Positions 8,701 through 17,028 of a DNA stretch of 61,833 bases are shown here, in pieces. Both the position numbers and the translations under genes were made by a program. The DNA comes from Dyella silvatica. GTDB taxonomy: Bacteria > Pseudomonadota > Gammaproteobacteria > Xanthomonadales > Rhodanobacteraceae. The notes beneath the pieces were generated by a model. That model worked only from the letters and a program-made list of their open reading frames with translations, had not been told where the DNA came from and did not search any database. The stretch is from assembly GCF_026283955.1 (NCBI RefSeq), contig NZ_JAPDPE010000014.1, positions 1-61,833 of the forward strand, in the 5' to 3' direction. Every line of letters starts with the position of its first letter. Position 1 is the stretch's first letter.

Positions 8701-9732
8701 ATTCATGACAATTTCTTCGCCCTGGGCGGCGACTCGCTGAGTGCGGCCGAGATGATTACGCGGTTCCCTGCGCATTTCGCGATGGAACTGCCGCTGGCCA
8801 GCCTGTTCGAAGCCTCGACCATCGCCGGCTTGGCGCGCTATCTGCAACAGGCAGAGAGCCAGGGCGATTTGCTCGGCGCGATCTTGCCGCTGCGCGCGGC
8901 CATCGGCAATCGGCCGTTGTTCTGCATCCACCCGGTCGCGGGCCTGAGCTGGGCATATAGCGGTCTGCTTCGTCACCTCGATGAACGGCAGCCGGTCTAT
9001 GGCCTGCAATCGCGCGCACTGCGCGATGCCGTGCGGCCTGAAAGCATCGAACACATTGCCGCGGACTATGTGGCGCAGATCCGCCAACTGCAGCCGTACG
9101 GCCCCTACCGCCTGCTCGGCTGGTCCTTGGGTGGGTTGATCGGCCATGCCATGGCCGCGTTGCTGCAGCAACAGGGCGAGCGGGTCGAATGCCTGGTGAT
9201 GATGGATGCTTATCCGTTCGTCACCAACGAGGTGAATACCGACGAAGCCGCCGAAGTGCAATCGGTGCTGCACTTCCTCGGCTTCCACCGGCAGGCGCGT
9301 GAAAACCCGCCCGCCAATATGGATGAACTGATCGAACTGTTGTGCCGCGAGTACAACGTATTCGAGCTGCCGCTGATCCAGGAACTGCTCAAGGACGATC
9401 CGCAATTGATCGAGCGGGTCGCCGCGCTCAGTCGCCATCATCTGACCCTGGCGCGTCGTTATCAGCCGGCGCGGATCGATACCGATGTGTTGTTTTTCCA
9501 TGCCACGCAAAAGGGCCAGAGCGACCTGGCCGGCGTACTGCATTACCAGCCGCGCGCCTGGCAACCCTGGGTCAGTGGTCGGGTCGAAGTGCACGACATC
9601 GATTGCCACCATCAGGCCATGCTGGATCCGGTGCCGGCGGCGCAGATCGCCCGTGTATTGCAACAGCGACTCGATAGCCGCCATGCGGCATCGGTCGCCT
9701 CACTAGCCTATGCGCAAGGGGTGCCGGCATGA
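5755..9732 (+). CDS. Single-module non-ribosomal peptide synthetase (C-A-PCP-TE), predicted glycine-activating
   Basis: This 1,325-residue synthetase has a condensation domain (about 10-440, HHAVYDG with His139-His140) and an adenylation domain (about 455-930, YTSGSTG at 607-613, YGPTE, YRTGD). A carrier domain follows (LGGDS, phosphopantetheine Ser994), then a thioesterase (about 1045-1320, GWSLGG with nucleophile Ser1124). The architecture is that of EntF. Manual alignment to GrsA gives the specificity code D-I-L-Q-L-G-M-V-W-K, close to the glycine code DILQLGLIWK as I remember it. The leading condensation domain implies an acyl or carrier-bound donor, so acyl-glycine formation and release is the simplest inference. 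The ATG at 5755 follows AGGAAGGAG; an upstream in-frame start at 5677 lacks such a site. It is the first gene of a six-gene run. Confidence 0.93.
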   Translation: MNDERSVSLPLTTAQRGMWISQKIGGADSTMNIAEAVEICGPVQPALFLQALRQVTREAETLRVRIVEIDGKPRQIVRAEYNGEFPVLDVSHEADPRQAAEAWMVAELSRPVDMANDPLWVSALFKAAENRYFWYQRAHHAVYDGHSVAMVAQRLAELYTAYVEGREPAPCEFGALSDLIEAEAAYRNSDRFHRDRQFWSEQLASLPEAVTLARGSRRHGMGGLQRSVGHLPSATVEKLRELGKQHAASLPQVLIALVTAYYQRITGASDLVIGMPVAGRVNAVVRAAPGMMVNIVTLCLSFTPQLSAVELFAQVARVIRQALRHQQYRFEDLRRELGLINQQQQIAWLGVNIEPFDYSLDFAGASSIPHNISNGSIQDLTVFVYDRGTGADLRFDFDGNPALYSMDELNEHSRRLIQMIDGVLAEPTRPLSQIDLLGDNERQRLLLDFNDTAAPLDPPSLPAWLAAQAARTPDAPAVQCNGRQLTYRQLHMRSVEQARWLIDDGVRPGDIVAVALPRNEQLLIVLLAIMRTGAAYLPMDPDGPAGRLDAMLDDARPVVLVTALEWRERFVRGGLLLVHPEEVRELSVKPMAEPDRSTPDGVAYVLYTSGSTGRPKGVEVTHRNLGSFLQAMQHELEPSAADRFLALTTVTFDIAGLELFLPLTVGAEVVIADGETVRQPPALARLIQRAKVTVVQATPSLWRVLLSSAELRLEGIHVLVGGEALSGELAERLLQRAARVTQMYGPTETTVWSTTMRLSADALDPPPIGRPIRNTRVYVLDEQRQLVATGAVGELYIAGPGVAKGYLHRSQLTEERFLDDPFAADGSRMYRTGDSVRWREDGCLEFVGRRDQQVKIRGHRIELGEIEHELLQLRTIAAAAVVAHRDELGEPVLVAYVVPAAGEAIDADELRAELAQYLPEHMIPPHVLALESLPLSASGKLNRAALPAPQRVRHSAYEAPRNPLEQKLAALWCETLGLERVGIHDNFFALGGDSLSAAEMITRFPAHFAMELPLASLFEASTIAGLARYLQQAESQGDLLGAILPLRAAIGNRPLFCIHPVAGLSWAYSGLLRHLDERQPVYGLQSRALRDAVRPESIEHIAADYVAQIRQLQPYGPYRLLGWSLGGLIGHAMAALLQQQGERVECLVMMDAYPFVTNEVNTDEAAEVQSVLHFLGFHRQARENPPANMDELIELLCREYNVFELPLIQELLKDDPQLIERVAALSRHHLTLARRYQPARIDTDVLFFHATQKGQSDLAGVLHYQPRAWQPWVSGRVEVHDIDCHHQAMLDPVPAAQIARVLQQRLDSRHAASVASLAYAQGVPA

Positions 9733-10887
9733 GCGGTCCGACGATTGCCATTTTCACCATCGGCACGCAGGGCGATATCCGCCCCTGCGTGGCACTCGGT
9801 ATCGGCCTGAAGAAGGCCGGTTATGCGGTGCGCATCGTCACCAGCGATAACTTTGCCGAGATGATCCGCTCGGCCGGGCTGGAGTTCTTTCCGTTGACCA
9901 GCAATTTCCAAACCTTGCTGGAGAATGATCGCGGCCTGGTCGACGAGGGGCTGGACATGCATTCAATTGCAGCCGCTGACACCTTCGAAAATCTTGCCGC
10001 CGACCGTGTTCGTCGGTTCCAAGCGCAAGTTGTCGCCGGCCTTGAACATGGGCGCCTATCAACTGCTGCGGTTGCTGGTGTGGTCGGTGATGAAGCCGTG
10101 CATCAACGGCATCGTGCGTCCGCGCCTGGGCTTGCGCAAATACCCCTGGTACGGCCCTTATTTCAGTAAAAACCTGCTGAGCACTCGGGTGCTTTACGGC
10201 TTTAGCCGGCATGTCATGCCGCCGCCGGCGGACTGGCCGGATACCGTCAAGGTCGCGGGCTATTGGTTTCTCGATCAGCCGCAGTGGCAGCCGTCCGAGG
10301 CCTTGAGTGCGTTTCTAGAGGCCGGTCCTAAACCGATTTACATTGGCTTCGGCAGCATGCTGAGCAGCAACACCGAGGCTTTTACCAAGATGGTGCTCGA
10401 GGCGGTGCGCAAGAGCGGACAGCGCGCGGTGCTGGCGACCGGCTGGGGCGGCCTGGATGGGGTAGACGGCAGCCAGGACGGCAAAATGTTTTTCATTCGC
10501 CACGCGCCGCACGATTGGCTGCTACCGCGGATGTCGTGCGCGGTACATCACGGTGGCGCGGGCACCACGGCGGCGGCCGTGCGCGCGGGTATTCCCTCGG
10601 TGATCGTGCCGTTCTTTGGCGATCAACCGTTCTGGGCGCGCTGCCTGCAGCGCGAGGGCGTGGCGCCGCCGGCACTGGATCGGCTGGATTTGCGCCCCGA
10701 GCCCCTGGTCGAGGCGCTGCTTGCGGCGCAGCAACCGGCGATGCAACAGGCCGCACGGCGGCTGGGGGAGCTGGTGCGCGCCGAAGACGGCGTAGACACC
10801 GCGGTGCGCCAGTTGCAAGCGTGGAAGCTGCTGCCGCAGCTTGCTGTGCAGTCGGCACCGCTGGCATCGGCACGGAGTGCTGCATGA
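9729..10887 (+). pseudogene. UGT/MGT-type glycosyltransferase, broken by an internal deletion with frame change
   Basis: The gene begins with an ATG overlapping the NRPS stop by four bases and encodes a normal GT-B N-terminus (TIAIFTIGTQGDIRPCVALGIGL). Around 9955-9965 the homology jumps to the next frame and resumes at CIQLQPLTPSKILPP, running to the C-terminal domain with FGSM, HHGGAGTTAAA and PFFGDQPFW. These are the nucleotide-sugar-binding signatures of sterol/macrolide-type glucosyltransferases. In intact relatives about 80 residues lie between the two parts. Both a frame change and that segment's loss are needed to explain the sequence, so this is a real deletion or an assembly error rather than a single slipped base. 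The stop overlaps the next start (ATGA), so coupling to the acylase gene survives. Confidence 0.75.
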
Positions 10888-13157
10888 AGCTTGGTTGGTC
10901 GAATCTGCTGGGTGGCATCGGCGTGGCTGCGGCCTTGCTCGGCAAGGCCGCCTTCGTGCGCAAGCCGGTGGCACTCAGTCTTGAACAGCGGCTGGCCATG
11001 CTGCCGCTCAGCAACGCCCCGGTGACCGCCGCGGTGACGATACGCTGGAACGAATACCAAGTGCCTTTCGTCGAGGCGGCCGATGACCGCGACTTGATGG
11101 TGGCGCTTGGCGTCGTGCACGCGCATCTGCGCCTGGGCCAGATCGAAGTGATGCGGCGCATCGCCTATGGCCGGATTGCCGAGATGGTCGGCCCGCTGGC
11201 GGTGGAGATCGACCGCTCGCTGCGCCTGTTCGATTTTGGCCGCGCAGTACCGGCCATGCTGGAAAGCATGAGCGATGAAGACCGTCAGTTAGCCGAGGGC
11301 TTCGTCGACGGCATCAATCACGTGTTGATGGATGGTGCCGAGAAACCCGCTGAATTCACGTTGCTCGGGTTCAAGCCGGAACCTTGGACCCTGACCGATC
11401 TGCTGACCGTGGGCCGGTTGGCCGCGGCCGATATCACCTGGCTGGTGTGGATGCGTCTGCTGCCGCATCGCGAGCGCATTGCACCGGCCGTATGGAAGGC
11501 TTTATGGGCACGCTTGCTGGAAGGCGGCATGCCGTCGGCACTGGCTGCGCAAGAGCGCAATCTGGGCGAGCGTGCGCTTGCGGCGATGTTGCGCAGTGGC
11601 AGCAACAGCGCGGCGGTGGCGGCGCGCCGCACGCGCAATGGTGCGGCGATGGTCGCCAGCGATCCGCAGTTGCCGCTGGGCCTGCCTAATGCGTGGCTGA
11701 TCGTCGGTATGTACTCGCCGAGTTTTCATTGCGTGGGCGTCATGATGCCGGCGCTGCCGTTCATGCTGCTTGGCCGCAATCGCTGGATTGCCTGGGGCGC
11801 CACGAGCCTGCATGCACAGGGCAGCGATTTGTACGACGTCAGCGAGCAGCCAGCCGAATCGATCGTTGCGCGTACTGTGACGGTCCGGGCGCGCGGCGCG
11901 CGCAGTCGCCGGCTGCAACTGCGTGAAAGCGCCTTGGGGCCGATGGTTTCCGATGGCTTGTTGCTCTCCTCAAAGCAGTCGCTGGCCTTGCGCTGGATCG
12001 GGCATCAGCCCAGCCAGGAAATAGGCGCCATGCTGGGTGTCGCGCGCGCCCGCGATTGGGAGTCTTTCCATCAGGCACTGCGCGGCTATGGGGTTTCCGG
12101 CATCAACATGGTTTTTGCTGGTAGCGATGGTCGCGTGGCACACGTGCTGGCCGGGCATTTGCCCAAGCGCCCGCAGGAGGCGCCAGACGATCTGGTGCTG
12201 TCGCCGCAGGCCGCCACGCATTGGCAACAGGTGGCTGACACCAGCGGCATGCCGGTGCGCTTCGATCCGGCAGAGGGCTTTGTCGCCTCGGCGAATGATC
12301 GCCCGCGCGGCGGGGATTTCCCGGTCGGCTATCTGTTCGCACCACCCGCCCGCGCTGAGCGCCTGGCCGCCTTGCTGGGTGGTACCCAGCCACTGGATAT
12401 CGATGATTTGCGCCTGGTGCAGCGTGATGTCGCCGGGCCAGGCAGCCTGCGCCTTCGCGATGCCTTGCTGACCGCGTGGCCAGCGCCGCCGCACCAGCCC
12501 GCGCAGCAGCGCTTGCTGGACGCGTTGAACTACTGGAATGGCGATTACAGCCAGGATTCGGTCGGTGCTCTGGTCTTCGAACTGTTGCTGGCCGGTGTCG
12601 CCAAGCAATTGAACGATAGCCATCAACTGCGTGCCTACCAGACGGTATGGATGACCCAAAGCCTGTTGCTTGAAGATTTCACCGCGTTGCCTGCAGAGAC
12701 TTTGCGCAAGGCGGTGGAACAAGCCTTGCCGGCGACGGCTAAGCAACTGCAAAAGCATGCGCGCTGGGGCGAGGTGCATCGTATCCGCCTGAAACATCCG
12801 CTGGGTTACTTCCCGGGTTTCGGGCGTTTTTTCAATGCACCGGATTTCGCCGCCGGCGGTGGCAACAACACCGTGCACAAGAGCGGACATTTGCTGCAGA
12901 CGGGGCGCCACAACGCGAGCTTCGGCTCATGTGCGCGGCATATCTCCGATCTCTCCGACCTGGATGCCAATGATTTCGTGTTGCTGGGCGGCCAGGACGG
13001 CTGGGCGGGCAGCGCCAATTATCTGGATCAGGTCGGGCTGTGGCAGCGCGGCGAATACATTCGCGTGCCCTTGCGGCTGAAGAGTGTGCAGACCGCTTTT
13101 ACGCACGTGACCGTACTGACGCCGCCTCCGTCACGAACATCAAGGCCGAGTCATTAA
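10884..13157 (+). CDS. Penicillin acylase family protein (Ntn hydrolase)
   Basis: This 757-residue protein resembles penicillin amidases, which are made as a single chain and cut themselves so that an internal serine becomes the N-terminal nucleophile. The likely processing site is RSGSNSAAVA, making Ser240 the nucleophile, followed by the typical GAAMVASDPQLPL block and NAWLIVGMYSPSFHCVGVMMPALPFMLLG. A hydrophobic N-terminus (residues 7-22) could be a signal anchor, placing it in the periplasm. In other peptide pathways such enzymes remove an N-acyl group from a lipidated precursor (PvdQ) or make amide bonds; here the substrate is probably the NRPS product, by inference from position. The start overlaps the stop of the broken glycosyltransferase. 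Confidence 0.85.
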   Translation: MKLGWSNLLGGIGVAAALLGKAAFVRKPVALSLEQRLAMLPLSNAPVTAAVTIRWNEYQVPFVEAADDRDLMVALGVVHAHLRLGQIEVMRRIAYGRIAEMVGPLAVEIDRSLRLFDFGRAVPAMLESMSDEDRQLAEGFVDGINHVLMDGAEKPAEFTLLGFKPEPWTLTDLLTVGRLAAADITWLVWMRLLPHRERIAPAVWKALWARLLEGGMPSALAAQERNLGERALAAMLRSGSNSAAVAARRTRNGAAMVASDPQLPLGLPNAWLIVGMYSPSFHCVGVMMPALPFMLLGRNRWIAWGATSLHAQGSDLYDVSEQPAESIVARTVTVRARGARSRRLQLRESALGPMVSDGLLLSSKQSLALRWIGHQPSQEIGAMLGVARARDWESFHQALRGYGVSGINMVFAGSDGRVAHVLAGHLPKRPQEAPDDLVLSPQAATHWQQVADTSGMPVRFDPAEGFVASANDRPRGGDFPVGYLFAPPARAERLAALLGGTQPLDIDDLRLVQRDVAGPGSLRLRDALLTAWPAPPHQPAQQRLLDALNYWNGDYSQDSVGALVFELLLAGVAKQLNDSHQLRAYQTVWMTQSLLLEDFTALPAETLRKAVEQALPATAKQLQKHARWGEVHRIRLKHPLGYFPGFGRFFNAPDFAAGGGNNTVHKSGHLLQTGRHNASFGSCARHISDLSDLDANDFVLLGGQDGWAGSANYLDQVGLWQRGEYIRVPLRLKSVQTAFTHVTVLTPPPSRTSRPSH

Positions 13158-13307
13158 TCAAACGGTCTGATCGTCGGCGGCCAGATGATGCGACAGGCCA
13201 CGGCGAGGTGGCCGAACAACGTAGCGAGATCAACCGGCAGCACGCAACCAGGGCGACCACTTGAAGATGTCTTGTCCAGAACGGCCACAGCGACAGGAGT
13301 GCCGAAC

Positions 13308-14648
13308 ATGAAACGCCCCCTGACGCTTTTCGAGCGCGGCTTGTACCTGGATGGGATCAAGCCGGTCAGCGCCGTATTGCCAGTAAAGATTCGTGGGACG
13401 GTCGACGAGGACTCGTTGCGGAAAGCCTTGCTGCGCATACAAGCCAAGCATCCGATCTTGCGCAGCCTGATTGGTGACGAAGACGGCCGTCCATGGTTCG
13501 TATGGCAAGAGCATGCGCCACCGATTCCGCTGCACATTGTCGAGCGCAAAAGCGATAACGATTGGCAGGCGCTTGCCTGGGACGCTGTGCATCAGCTGTT
13601 CGATGGCCGCCGTCAGCCGCTGGCCAGAATGATCTGGCTGCGTGGCGAGGGCGTCAGCGAGTTGTTGCTGGTCTGTCACCACTGCATCTGCGATGGCCGC
13701 TCCATCGTGACATTGCTGAGCGAGATTCTGCAGTTGTGCGATCAGCCCGATGACGACATTGGCAACGAACTGTCGCTCAATGCCTTCGAGGATCTCTTTC
13801 CCGAAGAGGTGTTGCGTGACCGCCGCATACAGCGCCGAACCCGCTTGAAGGCGGCCTTGTTCAAGCTGTTCATTCTGACCCGGCGTCGTGGCCCGGCCCG
13901 TGTGTATGGCGAGACTTATCAACTGCAGTGGGTGTTCGAGCCGGCGGTGACACAGCATCTGTTCGAGCGCTGCAAAGCCGAAGGCGTCACTTTCTTTGCG
14001 GCGGCCAGCGTCGCTTTCATGCTGGCGTTTCGCCGTGTGCTGGGGCCGCGCGGTGTCGATAAATTCGTCGCGCCGGTGGATGCGCGGCGATTCCTGCCGG
14101 CGCTGAAAGCCGACGCGTTGTTCGCCATTGCGCCAACCGTCGACATGGCCTTGGACAAAGCCTGTTTCGAGGCATCCGCGGGCGCTGATTTCTGGGGCCT
14201 GGCCCGTGCTTTCAAACGCGATCTGGCGACAAAGATCGCCAGCATGAGCCGCAAGGTCTATGAGACTTTTCTCGGCATGGAGCATCTGCATGGCTGGTTC
14301 GACCGGATCATCGCCTCGTCGCAATCGGGGCATGGTGGCCGCGATGTGAGGCTTAGCTATCTGGGGCGCGTGGAGCTGGCCCAGGACTATCGGCAATTCC
14401 GGGTGGAAACGATGCATTGCCTGTCCGCCATGTTGGCGCCGACACCGGCCCATCTGATCGCGATGTCGAGCTTTGCCGGCCGCTTGAACTTCACTTTTGT
14501 TTCAGACGAACTGTCGCTGCCACGCGAGCAGGCGTCGATCATCAAGGAGAAAGCCATGGCCTTGCTGCTCGCCGCTGTTCCGGCGGAGATATTCAATGAG
14601 CCCGCATTGGCCGATGTGCCGGTGCCGATGCGTGCGGAGGCGGTATGA
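13308..14648 (+). CDS. Stand-alone condensation/PapA-like acyltransferase
   Basis: This 446-residue protein belongs to the chloramphenicol-acetyltransferase/condensation superfamily. The active-site motif HHxxxDG is intact (HHCICDG near residue 124). The N-terminal segment LRKALLRIQAKHPILRSLI is typical of the PapA/alcohol acyltransferase branch. Such enzymes transfer acyl groups from CoA or carrier proteins to hydroxyls or amines. AGGAG lies eight bases before the ATG at 13308; the longer in-frame extension to 13185 has no homology. It overlaps the next gene by four bases (ATGA). It shares layout and N-terminal motifs with the second such gene at 15622, so the two are likely paralogues with different acceptor or donor preference. 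Confidence 0.85.
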   Translation: MKRPLTLFERGLYLDGIKPVSAVLPVKIRGTVDEDSLRKALLRIQAKHPILRSLIGDEDGRPWFVWQEHAPPIPLHIVERKSDNDWQALAWDAVHQLFDGRRQPLARMIWLRGEGVSELLLVCHHCICDGRSIVTLLSEILQLCDQPDDDIGNELSLNAFEDLFPEEVLRDRRIQRRTRLKAALFKLFILTRRRGPARVYGETYQLQWVFEPAVTQHLFERCKAEGVTFFAAASVAFMLAFRRVLGPRGVDKFVAPVDARRFLPALKADALFAIAPTVDMALDKACFEASAGADFWGLARAFKRDLATKIASMSRKVYETFLGMEHLHGWFDRIIASSQSGHGGRDVRLSYLGRVELAQDYRQFRVETMHCLSAMLAPTPAHLIAMSSFAGRLNFTFVSDELSLPREQASIIKEKAMALLLAAVPAEIFNEPALADVPVPMRAEAV

Positions 14649-15613
14649 AATCCTTTGGCCTGATTTTTGTTCTCTACCATCCCACCACCGAATTCCTGCG
14701 CAATCTGAGCAAGGCCAGGGCGACGTGCGACAACGTCATCGCGGTCGATAATTCGCCCGTGCCTGACGCGCATTTGCACGAAGCGCTGCGGCATGACGGC
14801 ACGACAGTCATCTTCAATCACAATCAGGGCGGTCTTGCCGGGGCCTATAACAAAGGCGCCGAGGCCTTGCTGAGCCAGGGCTGCGAGATCATTTTTCTGC
14901 TCGACCAGGATTCGGATATCGACGAATTCTTCTTCAGCAAAATGATGCAGGCGTGCTCGACGTTGAATACCGACGAATTCATCGTCGGGCCGAAAATCTA
15001 CGAGATCAATCTGCAGAAATGCATGCCCGTGGTGCCGCCGGGGCAAAGGATGCCCAAGCCGTTTCGCATCGACAAAGAAACCGAGGGGCTGTTTCCCACG
15101 CTATTCGTGATTTCCTCGGGCTCGGCGATTTCCGCCCAGGCGTATCGCAAGCTGGGGGCTTTCAAAGAGGATTACTTCATCGAGGCGGTGGACGTCGAAT
15201 ACGGCCTGCGCGCTTCGAGCCAGGGCGTGCCGGTTTACATGAATGCGGCAGTGACGATGCGACAGACCACCGGTCACATCGAGCGGCACGGCAAGCTGTT
15301 CACGACCAACCACGCCGCATGGCGGCGTTATTACGGTGCACGCAACATCGTGCACGCGTTCCGGCTTTATCGGTCGCAGTGGCGACTGTATTGGTTCGGT
15401 GGCGTGCTGGCGCTCCATCAGGGCTTGTGCGTGCTGCTGTTCGAGCCGCAGAAGTGGCGCAAGATCGTGGCCATCGCCTGCGGCTATCTGGACGGCCGCA
15501 TGGGCAGGCTCGGCACGTTCGAAGCCCGGCGCCCAAAGATGGCGGCGTTCTGCAAGCGATCCGCACGCGAGGTCATCACGGTCGGCGCCAACTCATCAGT
15601 GACGGCCAAATAG
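14645..15613 (+). CDS. GT2-family glycosyltransferase, rhamnosyltransferase-like
   Basis: This 322-residue GT-A enzyme has an N-terminal nucleotide-sugar fold: FVLYHPTTEFLRNL, VIAVDNSP, the NHNQGGLAGAYNKG segment and LLDQDSD as the DXD-type metal motif. The acceptor region SSGSAIS and DVEYGLRA follows. These blocks are those of the L-rhamnosyltransferase RfbF/RhlC branch that uses dTDP-rhamnose. Position between two acyltransferase genes and translational coupling to the first (ATGA overlap) argue that it glycosylates the product of this cluster rather than O-antigen. No dTDP-rhamnose synthesis genes are nearby, so the sugar donor would come from elsewhere in the genome. Sugar identity is inferred from family. 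Confidence 0.85.
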   Translation: MKSFGLIFVLYHPTTEFLRNLSKARATCDNVIAVDNSPVPDAHLHEALRHDGTTVIFNHNQGGLAGAYNKGAEALLSQGCEIIFLLDQDSDIDEFFFSKMMQACSTLNTDEFIVGPKIYEINLQKCMPVVPPGQRMPKPFRIDKETEGLFPTLFVISSGSAISAQAYRKLGAFKEDYFIEAVDVEYGLRASSQGVPVYMNAAVTMRQTTGHIERHGKLFTTNHAAWRRYYGARNIVHAFRLYRSQWRLYWFGGVLALHQGLCVLLFEPQKWRKIVAIACGYLDGRMGRLGTFEARRPKMAAFCKRSAREVITVGANSSVTAK

Positions 15614-15621
15614 GGGGACAC

Positions 15622-16923
15622 ATGAAACGGAGGCTTTCCACCGTCGAGCATCTGGTCGACGTCAACGTCACCTTCATCCTCAGCATCAAGGGCAGTCTGT
15701 CGGTCGAACAGTTGCGCCTGGCGCTGGACAAGATCCAGCGCAAGCATCCCGCGCTGCGGATGTTGATCGAGGAAAAGCGCGGCGAGCTTTACTACTACGA
15801 GCCAGAGGTCACGAAGAAGATCTCGCTGCGTGTCGTCGAGCGGGTGGCCGATGGCGATCTGCTCAGAGAACGCCATATCGAATTGGCTACGCCCTTTGCG
15901 CAGGATGAGCCGCAGTTGCGCATCGTCTGGCTGAGGACGGCGCAGGATGGTGAGCTATTCATCTCTGCCGCGCATCGCATTTGCGATGGCATGAGCATGC
16001 TGACCTTGATCCGTGAGTTGCTGAAGTCGCTTTACAGCGACGAGGAACTGCTCAGCTACGAGCCGATCACCATCCAGGACATCATCGGCGACCTCGGCGA
16101 CGAGGGCTTGCTCAAGCGCAAGAAAGCGGCGCGTCTGGCCAATGCCGTGATCGCACTCATCCCCGGCTCCAGGCGGCCGTTGCAGAACAAGGAGATTTTC
16201 CAGGAATGGGCGGCTAGTCCGGCCTTGTCGGCAGCCTTGCGGCGGCGTTGCAAACTTGAGAAAGCACCTATCAATGCCGCTTTGCTGACGGCCCTCGACC
16301 TGGCTTTTCAGCAGGCCTTGGGCAAGAGCTCGCCGGCGTGGCTGGATGTTCCCTTCGATGGGCGGCGCGGGCGTCTGTCGATGCTTAAGCGCGACATGCT
16401 GTTCTTCGGCGGCGGCAGTTTCAAGATCAAGACCGGTCAAAGCCATGGAGTGGATTTCTGGGCCAGGGCGCGCGACATCCATCGGGAAAGCAACGAGAAA
16501 ATCGCCGTGGAGCTGGCCAATACGCCGGGCAAGTATCAGTTTCTGGAAATGCTCAAAATTCCTTCGGTCAGCAAGATGCGCACGATCGCGCGGCTGCAGA
16601 ATCTGTTGAGTCGCTATGGCAGGCGTGGGGTGTTTTCATTCTCCAACCTCGGCAACCTGATCCTCGCCGACGATCAGGCGCCCTTCCAGGTCGCGGATTT
16701 CCACGGCTATGTGCACTCGTTCAGCGTGCGATTCATGAGCATCGGCACGTACTCGTTGCACGGCCAATTGCGCTTTATCTATTCGGGTGACGAGAAGTGC
16801 CTGAACCTGAAGCAGGTCGCTGCGGTGCGGCATCACTTCATGGCGCTGCTCGAGCAGCATGTGGGTGAGGAAGCCGTGCAGGTGGCGGAGCCTGCCGGGG
16901 TACTCAGTGCGGTAACGGAGTAG
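15622..16923 (+). CDS. Second stand-alone condensation/PapA-like acyltransferase
   Basis: This 433-residue protein is a second member of the condensation/PapA-like superfamily. The N-terminus has LRLALDKIQRKHPALRMLI, closely matching the paralogue at 13308. Its active-site motif is AHRICDG, so the first histidine of HHxxxDG is alanine while the second, catalytic histidine is kept. In this superfamily the second histidine acts as general base, so activity is plausible. AGGGGG lies just before the ATG at 15622, eight bases after the glycosyltransferase stop. It is the last gene of the run; a G/C-rich hairpin and then convergent ilvE follow. Confidence 0.85.
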   Translation: MKRRLSTVEHLVDVNVTFILSIKGSLSVEQLRLALDKIQRKHPALRMLIEEKRGELYYYEPEVTKKISLRVVERVADGDLLRERHIELATPFAQDEPQLRIVWLRTAQDGELFISAAHRICDGMSMLTLIRELLKSLYSDEELLSYEPITIQDIIGDLGDEGLLKRKKAARLANAVIALIPGSRRPLQNKEIFQEWAASPALSAALRRRCKLEKAPINAALLTALDLAFQQALGKSSPAWLDVPFDGRRGRLSMLKRDMLFFGGGSFKIKTGQSHGVDFWARARDIHRESNEKIAVELANTPGKYQFLEMLKIPSVSKMRTIARLQNLLSRYGRRGVFSFSNLGNLILADDQAPFQVADFHGYVHSFSVRFMSIGTYSLHGQLRFIYSGDEKCLNLKQVAAVRHHFMALLEQHVGEEAVQVAEPAGVLSAVTE

Positions 16924-16940
16924 TTCTGCCTCGGTCGGCT

Positions 16941-16975
16941 CCCTCCCCTGCACGCAGGGGAGGGTTGGGGTGGGG
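16941..16975 (+). repeat. REP-like hairpin with G-rich tail
   Basis: CCCTCCCCTGC (16941-16951) and GCAGGGGAGGG (16954-16964) form a perfect 11-base stem with a two-base loop, followed by TTGGGGTGGGG. The same plan recurs at 37987-38021 and, less closely, at 33544-33566. It lies between convergent genes and may help end both transcripts. TCGTTTTT follows at 16976. Confidence 0.6.
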
Positions 16976-17028
16976 TCGTTTTTGCGACGAATTTTCGCCC
17001 CGCGCGGTCTCGCGAACCCAGCCTATTC

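Noticed and set aside
13230-14453. 407-codon open frame antisense to the first condensation-like gene.
   Set aside because: It mirrors the real gene; low-complexity translation with no motifs.
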